A DNA stretch of 64,000 bases from Chloroflexota bacterium (GTDB lineage: Bacteria > Chloroflexota > Anaerolineae > Aggregatilineales > J027). Made by a program: the position numbers and the translations under genes. Location: contig JABFGB010000009.1 in the NCBI GenBank assembly GCA_013112715.1, positions 115,882 to 179,881 on the forward strand. The letters run 5' to 3'. The notes under the pieces were generated by a model. That model was given only the letters and a program-made list of their open reading frames with translations, searched no databases and was not told the origin of the DNA. This document shows, one piece after another, positions 36,626 through 43,901 of this stretch (its first letter is position 1; the number at the start of each line of letters is the position of its first letter).

Positions 36626-37039
36626 TTATGCAATTGCTTCTTGAATCTGTTTGCGGAGTTTTTCGGCAGAGGCCACACCATAATTAACGGCTTTGGGCTG
36701 TCCCTGCGAATCTAGGATATAGGTCGTGGGTAGGCTCATCACCCCCCAGCGTTGGGCATCATCCAATTGATAGTCGGCATCAACCCGGATAATCTGCACA
36801 TCTTCATAACCGGGCAGGCTGCGCAGTCGGCTAAAGGCAGGTTGCTGCTGCGTTTTGCACGCTACACACCCATCAGCGGTGAAATAGAGTATGGCCGGTT
36901 TGCCGGGGATGAAGGCCGATAACAATGGATCATGATTGGCAAGGCGGGTGGCCCGTCGCAAGCCCCACCATTTCCAGACATGATACAGTGCGAAGCCCAA
37001 AGTAATCAGGGCCGTTAGGGTGATGAGTCGTTCCAGCAT
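36626..37039 (-). CDS. membrane-anchored thioredoxin-fold protein
   Basis: A 137-residue protein with an N-terminal membrane helix (LITLTALITLGFALYHVW) and a thioredoxin fold. The redox pair is in FTADGCVACKTQQQP (CVAC instead of CGPC), and the cis-Pro is in VMSLPTTYIL. It begins 12 bp after the DUF4395 gene, another membrane protein with a CxxC pair. The two may pass electrons or persulfide across or along the membrane to the sulfur carrier pathway. This pairing occurs in other genomes as far as I recall; its role there is not settled. Confidence 0.82.
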   Translation of the reverse strand: MLERLITLTALITLGFALYHVWKWWGLRRATRLANHDPLLSAFIPGKPAILYFTADGCVACKTQQQPAFSRLRSLPGYEDVQIIRVDADYQLDDAQRWGVMSLPTTYILDSQGQPKAVNYGVASAEKLRKQIQEAIA

Positions 37040-37051
37040 TTCGTTTCCCTT

Positions 37052-37504
37052 TTAGGCAGGCCGATTGATGGGTTGGACTTTGAAACCGGGGATGCCGCGC
37101 TTGCTCAGTTGGTAGTAGATAAAACAGCCCGCGCAAAAGCCCGCAAAAAGATTCAGGGCCGCCAGCCCAATCACCATAAACACCAGTGCCCAACCAACTA
37201 TGGCAACATCAGCAAGCAGAGCAGCACTGGCAATCGCCAAAAATACCCCACCCAAACCTTGTGCAAAGAGATGCGGTTCGGGGTTATCCTCAATCACGTC
37301 AGGTTTAACCCAACCGCGCGGTTTTAATATATGCTGATAGAAGCGTTTAAACAATCCGGCCTGTGGAAAAATTGTGCCGATAATCATGACCGCCGAGACA
37401 AAAGCTACCAACACCCATGTACCCAATACAAAAGCTAACAGTAAAAGTCCGATGATGAATGCCTGATTGGTACGCAAGGCACTGTGGTCAACTTTACGAA
37501 TCAT
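37052..37504 (-). CDS. DUF4395 family membrane protein
   Basis: A 150-residue integral membrane protein with about four helices. The family signature is the C-terminal FAGFCAGCFIYYQLSK, with a CxxC in or at the membrane, and an N-terminal RTNQAFI start. It sits between the sulfur carrier and the thioredoxin gene in the cysM operon. A redox or sulfur-relay role with the adjacent thioredoxin is inferred from position and the Cys pair. No biochemical function is established that I know of. Confidence 0.8.
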   Translation of the reverse strand: MIRKVDHSALRTNQAFIIGLLLLAFVLGTWVLVAFVSAVMIIGTIFPQAGLFKRFYQHILKPRGWVKPDVIEDNPEPHLFAQGLGGVFLAIASAALLADVAIVGWALVFMVIGLAALNLFAGFCAGCFIYYQLSKRGIPGFKVQPINRPA

Positions 37505-37534
37505 ATCCCCACCACTCCCTAATAAATTAGATTC

Positions 37535-37807
37535 CTATCTTCCGCCAGCAATACTGGGGATAATGCGTAATTTATCCCCCGGCTCGACTTCTGTGTCCAA
37601 GCCACTCCGAAACCGCACATCTTCATCGCCAATAAAAATATTGACGAAATTCCGCAATTCATCTCCGTTATACAAATGCGGACGCAAATCGGGAAACTGG
37701 GTGGTCAAATCACTGAGAATTGCGCTGACCGTTGCCCCTGTTACATTCACTTCGGCATTCCCACCCGTATAGGCACGTAAGGGGGTGGGGATTTTAATGG
37801 TTGCCAT
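37535..37807 (-). CDS. MoaD/ThiS/CysO-like sulfur carrier protein ending Gly-Gly-Arg
   Basis: A 90-residue beta-grasp protein from the ATG at 37807. The start overlaps the JAMM gene by 14 bp. The C-terminal part DKLRIIPSIAGGR closely matches the CysO end SIAGG but carries an extra Arg. Sulfur carriers need a free terminal Gly for adenylation, so the Arg must be removed first. The adjacent JAMM protease is the obvious candidate, as in the known QbsD/QbsE pair. The charged carrier would deliver sulfide to the cysteine synthase encoded upstream. Confidence 0.9.
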   Translation of the reverse strand: MATIKIPTPLRAYTGGNAEVNVTGATVSAILSDLTTQFPDLRPHLYNGDELRNFVNIFIGDEDVRFRSGLDTEVEPGDKLRIIPSIAGGR

Positions 37808-38258
37808 TGACAGACTTCTCCTCAAATACTGCTTGACTAAAACTTAACTGACCTTCAATAAATGACTCACGGTTGGCGGCGAGTTCCCATAGGCGCGATT
37901 CGGCTCGTTTGCCACCCCGCACCGAAACAATCAAATAGGCGAAATAGGGCCATGCGTGTGTCCGGTCAAATTCCGATGGAATGGCGGGATGATCGGGATG
38001 GGAATGGAAATAGCCCAATAACGATAACCCCCGCGCATCGGCCTCATCTTCAATCCGCTGAAATGCACCCGCCTCAGCGAGATAGCGATGAAATTGCTCT
38101 TCAGAGGCAAAGGTGTTTTCGACTAGATGCACCTCTGTGACCTGTCGGGTATCACCCTTAATATGCCCGACCAAAAAACCACCGCCCTCATTGGGGAAGG
38201 TATTTTCCAGATGATGGGTAAGGCGGTCATGTAATTCTGTTGAAATGACCAACTCCAC
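37794..38258 (-). CDS. JAMM/MPN metalloprotease (Mec-like)
   Basis: A 154-residue zinc metallopeptidase. The JAMM motif is intact: GYFHSHPDHPAIPSEFD holds the two His, the Ser and the Asp, and the upstream Glu is in GGGFLVGHI. In mycobacteria the homologue Mec cuts cysteine off the CysO-Cys adduct. Here it may do that and also remove the terminal Arg of the carrier. The GTG start has AAGGA nine bases upstream. It begins 6 bp after cysM and overlaps the carrier gene, so all three are translationally coupled. Confidence 0.9.
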   Translation of the reverse strand: MELVISTELHDRLTHHLENTFPNEGGGFLVGHIKGDTRQVTEVHLVENTFASEEQFHRYLAEAGAFQRIEDEADARGLSLLGYFHSHPDHPAIPSEFDRTHAWPYFAYLIVSVRGGKRAESRLWELAANRESFIEGQLSFSQAVFEEKSVNGNH

Positions 38259-38264
38259 GTCGGT

Positions 38265-39236
38265 TTATCCTTCCGTCCAAAATGATTCGCTGAGATATTT
38301 ATAGGCATTGTCGGGAAATACCGTCACGATTACGGCAGATTCGCCACGTTCCGCGACTGCTTCAGCAACCTGCAAGGCTCCCAACATGGCGGCGGCAGAA
38401 CTGATGCCAACCAGATAACCCTCTTCGCGTGCCAAGCGACGTGCCATTACATAGGTTGCTTCGGTGCTGATTTCCAAGTTCGCATCTGCCAAATCTTCAT
38501 CATAGATGCCGGGGCGAATAGCAGTAGGGATATGTTTCAAGCCCTCCAGACCGTTAAAGGGCGAATCAGGTTGGATGGAAATGGCTTGGATGTCAGGATT
38601 CAACTCCTTTAGGCGGCGCACTGTTCCGGTAAATGTTCCCGTCGTACCGAGTCCAGCCAGAAAATGAGTGATCTGCCCATCGGTCTGTTCCCAAATTTCC
38701 ACAGCAGTGGTGTGATAATGGGCCTCCCAATTGGCCGGATTGTTATATTGGTTGGCGTAAAAATAGGTTTCCGGTTCGGCGGCGGCCAGTTCACGCACGG
38801 CGGTAATCGCACCGTCCGAGCCTTCCAGCGGGTCGGTCAGCACCAAGTCCACCCCGTATGCCTGTAGAATTTGCAGGCGTTCGGGGCTGACATTAGCGGG
38901 CATAAATAACATGACCCGATAGCCACGCGCTGCACCGATCATGGCATAAGCAATACCCGTATTGCCGCTGGTGCTATCCAGAATCGTTTTGCTGGGGGTC
39001 AAAAGCCCATCGCGTTCGGCACTTAGAATGATATTGAGCGCGGCCCGATCTTTAACACTACCCCCCGGATTATGCCATTCCGCTTTGGCAAAAATCTGCA
39101 CATCTTCTGGTAGATGGGCGGTAATGCGCGAAAAACCCAATAATGGCGTGTTCCCAATCAGTGATTCAAGTTTTTGTCCGGCCCGGTGGCCCGACATTCG
39201 TAGCCCAACAGTGTGTTGATTCAATGCCAGTGTCAT
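38265..39236 (-). CDS. cysM: cysteine synthase, CysM/CysK family
   Basis: A PLP enzyme of 323 residues that adds a sulfur nucleophile to an activated serine. The PLP lysine is in NPGGSVKDRAAL, the phosphate-binding loop in DSTSGNTGIAYA, and LAGLGTTGTFTG is the glycine-rich PLP contact. The ATG at 39236 is preferred; a longer TTG frame begins inside the T-run of the leader hairpin. The context (JAMM, carrier, MoeZ) argues for the CysO-thiocarboxylate route with O-phosphoserine. The Arg that binds phosphoserine in mycobacterial CysM seems to be Lys here (GLEGLKHI), from an alignment by eye. Confidence 0.9.
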   Translation of the reverse strand: MTLALNQHTVGLRMSGHRAGQKLESLIGNTPLLGFSRITAHLPEDVQIFAKAEWHNPGGSVKDRAALNIILSAERDGLLTPSKTILDSTSGNTGIAYAMIGAARGYRVMLFMPANVSPERLQILQAYGVDLVLTDPLEGSDGAITAVRELAAAEPETYFYANQYNNPANWEAHYHTTAVEIWEQTDGQITHFLAGLGTTGTFTGTVRRLKELNPDIQAISIQPDSPFNGLEGLKHIPTAIRPGIYDEDLADANLEISTEATYVMARRLAREEGYLVGISSAAAMLGALQVAEAVAERGESAVIVTVFPDNAYKYLSESFWTEG

Positions 39237-39301
39237 GATGCTGTGTATTCCTATGTTCCCGTACGGCCTATTGAAAAAACAATCAGGGCCAACCGACAAA
39301 C

Positions 39302-39369
39302 AAAAAAGGTAGGCGTCCCACAGTGGGGGCAGCGGTGATACCCGCTACCTCAGGGACGAACCCACCTTT
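39302..39369 (-). terminator. attenuator-like hairpin in the cysM leader
   Basis: On the minus strand, AAAGGTGGGTTCGTCCC pairs with GGGACGCCTACCTTT and is followed by a run of six T. A smaller hairpin, AGCGG/CCGCT, lies inside. It stands about 65 bases before the cysM start, between promoter and gene, as expected of a transcription attenuator. Confidence 0.7.
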
Positions 39370-39540
39370 GAAATTGCTTGCCTGCTGGCCCTGTTGATTA
39401 GGGTCTCAGTTCAGTATGCGCTTGAAGTGGCTAACGTCCCCGCTTCTCACACATACAACACATGCAGTTTTGCCGCATCGTGTTCATTCTCCAAAATTAT
39501 GATTGTTTTGATTGTTAGATGGAGTTTTCGTAAAATTTCT
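39303..39540 (-). ncRNA. structured leader RNA upstream of cysM (candidate riboswitch or T-box-like element)
   Basis: The only gene-free stretch over 300 bases (39237-39579) outside the tRNA region. From the predicted start near 39540 the minus-strand RNA holds four successive hairpins. These are an 11-bp stem with one bulge (AACAC-g-AUGCGG / CUGCAUGUGUU), a longer stem GUAUGUGU/GCGCAUAC with GAAG/CUUC inside, a small CCCU/AGGG hairpin, and the terminator-like stem. The segment GGGUAUCACCGC resembles the T-box core GGGUGGNACCGC at most but not all positions. I cannot assign it to a known class. Confidence 0.5.
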
Positions 39541-39546
39541 TACCGA

Positions 39547-39575
39547 AGTTTACGCGGCCTCCCAAAAATTGTCAA
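39547..39575 (-). promoter_or_regulatory. sigma70-type promoter of the cysM leader and operon
   Basis: On the minus strand TTGACA (39575-39570), a spacer of exactly 17 bases and TAAACT (39552-39547). It begins just after the chrA stop, so the cysteine operon has its own promoter and is not only read through from chrA. Confidence 0.65.
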
Positions 39576-39579
39576 CTTG

Positions 39580-40818
39580 TTAGATGAGCGATTTCAACAA
39601 ACCTACCAATGCTCCGCCCAAAATAAGCCATGTCGAATTCACCTTAAAGCGAATCAGCAGCACCGCCGATGCGATAGCCAGTATCACTGTGACCCAATCC
39701 ACCAGCGCGTCCCGACCCAACTCAAATGTGACCGCTGCCATCAAACCCAATGCCGCTACGTTCACGCCATCTAGTAATGAACCGAGCCATTTGGATTGAC
39801 GCAGGCGTGGAATAAACGGATGAGTTAGATAGACCAGCACAAAAGAAGGTAGGAAAATCGCAATCGTCGCCAGCACCGCCCCCGGTACTCCCGCCACCAG
39901 ATAACCGATAAAGGTTGCGGTGGAAAATAGGGGGCCGGGGGTAATTTGCCCAATCGCCACCGCATCCAACAACTGCTCATTGGTTAGCCAGCCGAGACGT
40001 TCCACAAAGTCGTTTTGGACAAACGCCAACAAGACATACCCCCCACCATACAATGTTGCGCCAATTTTCAGAAAGGTCAGGAACAGCGTCAGCAGTGAGA
40101 CCTCATGTCCGTTCGATGTATAACCTTGCAACAAAAATGGGCCGGGGGGGAAAATAGACAACAGTTTAACCGCGCTGCTTTCTGCCGCTTGTCGCAAACG
40201 ACGGGCATTGGCAATCACCATCGCAAGCAGGCCGCCACCAAACATGAGCAGTAATTCGTTGAAGCCGAGCAGATAGAGACTAAAAGCGATAATGCCAATT
40301 GCTGCCAACACACGATTTTTGATGGCCTTGCTTGATAGCCCCCAAACAGCCTGCAACACTACCGCGATAATGACTGGCTTGATGCCATATAACAACCATT
40401 CGGCGGTAGGGGTAGTGCCATATTCGTCATAGAGGATGGCTAACCCCAGCACAATCAATACGGCGGGCAAAATAAAACAGACCCCCGTTATAATTAATCC
40501 GCGCCAACCGGCCCGCAGCAAGCCGATATGAATCGCCATCTCGGTTGAGTTGGGGCCGGGGATAAGATTAGTCGCGCCGAGCATATCCAAAAAATGTTCG
40601 TCGGTGATCCATTTGCGCCGATTGACCACTTCGTTACGGAACATGGCAATAGCCGCAGCAGGGCCACCAAAAGCAGTCAGACCGAGCCGTAAAAATAGAC
40701 GGACCAATTCACCCAATGACCCTCTTTTAATGGGTGTAGGGGTTTGCTCCAATATTTTTCTCCCTATACGTTCTGCCTGTTTTGCTGCATGACCTATTGT
40801 AACCCTATCTTTGGTCAA
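39580..40818 (-). CDS. chrA: chromate transporter ChrA family protein (two CHR domains)
   Basis: A 412-residue membrane protein with about ten helices. The two halves each start with a CHR signature: LGLTAFGGPAAAIAMFRNEVV and IGATLYGGGYVLLAFVQNDFV. Each continues with the matching PGPNSTEMA or ITPGPLFSTATF segment. ChrA expels chromate, probably by proton antiport, and family members may move sulfate. Its position just upstream of the cysteine operon could reflect oxyanion handling, though a separate promoter lies between them. The length is typical of the long, two-domain form. Confidence 0.92.
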   Translation of the reverse strand: MTKDRVTIGHAAKQAERIGRKILEQTPTPIKRGSLGELVRLFLRLGLTAFGGPAAAIAMFRNEVVNRRKWITDEHFLDMLGATNLIPGPNSTEMAIHIGLLRAGWRGLIITGVCFILPAVLIVLGLAILYDEYGTTPTAEWLLYGIKPVIIAVVLQAVWGLSSKAIKNRVLAAIGIIAFSLYLLGFNELLLMFGGGLLAMVIANARRLRQAAESSAVKLLSIFPPGPFLLQGYTSNGHEVSLLTLFLTFLKIGATLYGGGYVLLAFVQNDFVERLGWLTNEQLLDAVAIGQITPGPLFSTATFIGYLVAGVPGAVLATIAIFLPSFVLVYLTHPFIPRLRQSKWLGSLLDGVNVAALGLMAAVTFELGRDALVDWVTVILAIASAVLLIRFKVNSTWLILGGALVGLLKSLI

Positions 40819-40898
40819 CGCCGACTCATTGATGCAAACCTGTTGGTCAAGCTGATGGGTAAAATAGACAGCATTTGAGCTTATTGCGGAACTAAAAC

Positions 40899-42830
40899 AT
40901 GCGTAAATGGATTTTGATTTTCACAGCCATTTTTTTGACATTGCTGGCCTTTAATGCCCTGCCAGAATTACGCGGTGGATGGGGCTGGCGCTGGCCCTAC
41001 CAAGCACCGGACAATTGGACGCCTGTTATCATTTTAGTTGGCCTGCTTATGATTTACGTGGTAGGCGTGACGGCCCTGCGCTATTGGAAAACGCCGATAT
41101 GGGCTAGTTTGATTTGGGCGATTCTCGGTAGCGTATTTTTGACTGGGGGCACGTTAAATATTCATGATAGCCCCGGTTTCCTGCTGTTCACACGCACCCT
41201 CTCACCCGTGCAAACCGGAGCAAGTGCAGTAGCGGTGCGGGTCATGGAGCGCGAAGGGGTTAATCAGACATTGGAGGATTGGCCCGAATTCATGCGCGAG
41301 GCCAAAACCGATTACATTCACTTCACCACCAGCCCCCCCGGTCAGCCGCTTTTGCATTATTGGACGTCGCAGGGATTTGAAAAAATGGACGCGATTTCCG
41401 AACCCGTCAGCATGGCACTCCGGCCCTACCAATGTAGCGACCTTGAAATTATGCGCTACAGTCGAGGTGAATTGACCAGTGTCGGTTTCGTGGGAATGCT
41501 GATGCCGCTGTGGGCAGGCTTGACGGTAATCCCAATTTTCCTGACGGCGCGGGTGTTAAGTAATGACGCTTCTATCGCCAGCCGGGTCAGTCAATGGTGG
41601 CCTCTTATCCCATCGGTGCTGATGTTTAGCCCCACGTGGAACACGCTCTATCCGCTGTTGGTCGTCACGACCCTCTATTTTTTGGTGCTGGCTATGCAAA
41701 AAAATCAACGCAGCTACAGCTTGGCAGCAGGATCGGTCATGTCGGCGGCGACCTTGTTGAATTTATCCCTCTTGCCCCTCTTCGCCATTTTCGGATTGGT
41801 GACACTCGGTTATTGGTGGTTTTTGCAACGGGACAAAACCTCTTGGCGCTGGCCTATTGAAATCGGGATATGGTTCGGCGTGGGTCTATCGCTGTTATGG
41901 ATTATTTTTTGGCTCTATTCGGGCAACTCCCCCTTTGAAATCATCAAAATCTCGCTGACCGAACACCGCGATATTGCCCAAAAGAGTTATCTGGCATGGG
42001 TATTTTTGCATCCCTATGACGTGCTGATGTTTAGCGGGTGGCCGATTACCGGACTGGCGTTATGGGGATCGTGGCGAGTGATCCAAAAGCGTCGTGAGAA
42101 GTCACCTTATGGCCTAGCTGATTTATTGACATTGGCCTTCTGGCTCACTTGGCTGCTCGTGATTATCAGCGGATCGGTGCATGGCGAAACGGCGCGGATT
42201 ATGATTTTCCTAATGCCTTTTTTGCTGCTGATGGTTGTGCCGCTGTTCACACAAGGGCGGTTCTGGGATATGCCCTTTATGATTGGGCAGGCGGCGACAG
42301 TTGCGGTCATGGCGGTGGTACTGCCTGTTGTGCCGTTGGATTTGAACCCACAGGTGACTGAGCCACGCACTGACCTTGCCCGATTGGAGGGATTTGAATT
42401 TCACCCGTTGGGGGCAACCTTTAGCAGTCGAGAATATCAAGGTGAATTTGAATTGACCCAATATCGTTTTGTGGCAGACCCGGCACGACAGGCCATCACT
42501 TTTGATTTTGACTGGCGGGGGCAGCATCGCACTGAACGGCCCTATCAATTTGAATTGGTGGCCTATGCCGAAAACGAGATTGACGGAAAAATCCAATCGG
42601 CCCCGTTTTATTGGTATCCGCAGAATAGCAATTATTTGACGACCTGCTGGCAGGATGGGGATAAGATAGCCGATGTGGTGGTCATGGCATTGCCATCGGT
42701 CTCGATGCCGGTGGTATGGGAAGTACATTTACGGGCAATTGATGAACGCACTGAGGATATATTGAGGGTTACGTCGGGGGACGGCACAACCAGCGATTAT
42801 GCCACCCTCGGCCCGATCAATTACCCGTGA
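40899..42830 (+). CDS. multi-pass membrane protein, GT-C glycosyltransferase-like
   Basis: A 643-residue protein with an N-terminal hydrophobic helix and about ten more up to residue 480, then a C-terminal beta-rich soluble domain of about 160 residues. The loop DYIHFTTSPPGQPLLHYW recalls the HPPGYPLL element of GT39/RgtA-like transferases, which use polyprenyl-phosphate sugars. The domain order parallels the proteins at 21728 and 23779, so the organism has at least three such proteins in this window. The substrate is unknown. It converges with the macro/TIR-like gene with 9 bp between stops. Confidence 0.6.
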   Translation: MRKWILIFTAIFLTLLAFNALPELRGGWGWRWPYQAPDNWTPVIILVGLLMIYVVGVTALRYWKTPIWASLIWAILGSVFLTGGTLNIHDSPGFLLFTRTLSPVQTGASAVAVRVMEREGVNQTLEDWPEFMREAKTDYIHFTTSPPGQPLLHYWTSQGFEKMDAISEPVSMALRPYQCSDLEIMRYSRGELTSVGFVGMLMPLWAGLTVIPIFLTARVLSNDASIASRVSQWWPLIPSVLMFSPTWNTLYPLLVVTTLYFLVLAMQKNQRSYSLAAGSVMSAATLLNLSLLPLFAIFGLVTLGYWWFLQRDKTSWRWPIEIGIWFGVGLSLLWIIFWLYSGNSPFEIIKISLTEHRDIAQKSYLAWVFLHPYDVLMFSGWPITGLALWGSWRVIQKRREKSPYGLADLLTLAFWLTWLLVIISGSVHGETARIMIFLMPFLLLMVVPLFTQGRFWDMPFMIGQAATVAVMAVVLPVVPLDLNPQVTEPRTDLARLEGFEFHPLGATFSSREYQGEFELTQYRFVADPARQAITFDFDWRGQHRTERPYQFELVAYAENEIDGKIQSAPFYWYPQNSNYLTTCWQDGDKIADVVVMALPSVSMPVVWEVHLRAIDERTEDILRVTSGDGTTSDYATLGPINYP

Positions 42831-42839
42831 AGTGATGGG

Positions 42840-43889
42840 TCATTTTTTCAGTAGATGTTTGAGATCGGCGGCGATCATATCTTTGAGTTTATAGATTTTA
42901 TCGTAGACCAAATATTTCTGACCGCGTATATCAAAGGGCAGGTCTTTTTCGGCCAGTGATTTGTGGATAATCAGCATGGTCGGTGTGCCGACACCCCACG
43001 CATAGCCGACCTCTAAATACACATTCGGGTTCGCACCATCCAACAGGGCAATCACAAGGCTGGCAGTGCGGATGCGTTCTTTGACCTGCTCGACAATATC
43101 CCCGGTGAAAGTGGCTTCATTTTGGTCGAGGCGTATACACAGATGATCGCTGTCCTGCACAGCTGGACGGATGGCAAGATAAAATTGATCGTCATAATCT
43201 TCCGCAAAGGGCATGGCGACAAAGATATGGGGAGTGGTGTCGGTGGCTTCGGGGCGCTGGAACTCCGGCGCAAAGGATTCTTGTCCGGCCAAGATAGTGG
43301 CGATTTCCTGCGAGGCACGAGTGACGACCTCATCTACAGACGGGGTAGGCAGCAAAAACTCTTGTAAGGCATCTTGCATCAATTCAACGCGGTACTCATT
43401 ACGATCTACAAAAGTAATGAGTTCCAACGTGGGGGGATATTCCCCCTGCTCATAGGCATCGCTAAAACCCAATAGCATCGAACGAAACGATTCACGCTCG
43501 TCCAAACTACGACCCGTATTGACCCCTTGTAAGGTTGTGGCGATATGCTTGGCTTTGCCGCCTGATTGCTTCAACATTCGGAGCATATCGGTAGCTAATT
43601 CACGAACATGCGTATAGTTATGGATAGGGCGATTGGTGGGGCCAATAATTAAGGCTTTTCCGGCTTTAATCGCGCCATGTGTGTCGGTATAGAAATACTC
43701 ATTTTCGCCAAGCAAAAATGCGCCCATATCAGCAATAAAGCCTTCGCTTTGGAGACTTAGACGAACCTTAGTATCCAACCCGCTAGAGCTACGCCAATCC
43801 TTCACAACTAGGACATCCGCTGGAAATTCAAGCGCATCCCCTTGAAAAATCTCAATATTGAACCCCATCCTCATCGCACTATCCGGCAT
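42840..43889 (-). CDS. macro-like domain fused to nucleoside-deoxyribosyltransferase/TIR-like domain
   Basis: A 349-residue cytoplasmic protein. The N-terminal part (about 8-190), beginning FNIEIFQGDALEFPADVLVV, resembles macro domains and the macro-like N-domain of leucine aminopeptidases, which bind ADP-ribose-type ligands or act as scaffolds. The C-terminal part (about 215-349) has HIFVAMPFAEDYDDQFY and DGANPNVYLEVGYAWG with a likely catalytic Glu near 292. This is the pattern of nucleoside 2-deoxyribosyltransferase/TIR-like NAD-cleaving effectors. AGAGGA lies seven bases before the ATG. It follows a membrane-anchored protein gene by 12 bp. A role in stress or phage defence is inferred. 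Confidence 0.65.
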   Translation of the reverse strand: MPDSAMRMGFNIEIFQGDALEFPADVLVVKDWRSSSGLDTKVRLSLQSEGFIADMGAFLLGENEYFYTDTHGAIKAGKALIIGPTNRPIHNYTHVRELATDMLRMLKQSGGKAKHIATTLQGVNTGRSLDERESFRSMLLGFSDAYEQGEYPPTLELITFVDRNEYRVELMQDALQEFLLPTPSVDEVVTRASQEIATILAGQESFAPEFQRPEATDTTPHIFVAMPFAEDYDDQFYLAIRPAVQDSDHLCIRLDQNEATFTGDIVEQVKERIRTASLVIALLDGANPNVYLEVGYAWGVGTPTMLIIHKSLAEKDLPFDIRGQKYLVYDKIYKLKDMIAADLKHLLKK

Positions 43890-43901
43890 AACTTAATCCT
43901 C

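Noticed and set aside
39237..39299. A longer cysM start at the TTG at 39299
   Set aside because: It would begin right at the end of the terminator T-run, encodes a sequence without family likeness, and lacks a ribosome binding site.
39303..39540. The region as a 6S RNA, SRP RNA or tmRNA gene
   Set aside because: The diagnostic segments of SRP RNA and tmRNA are absent, and the 5' and 3' ends do not pair as in 6S RNA; a leader fits better given the promoter and the downstream gene.
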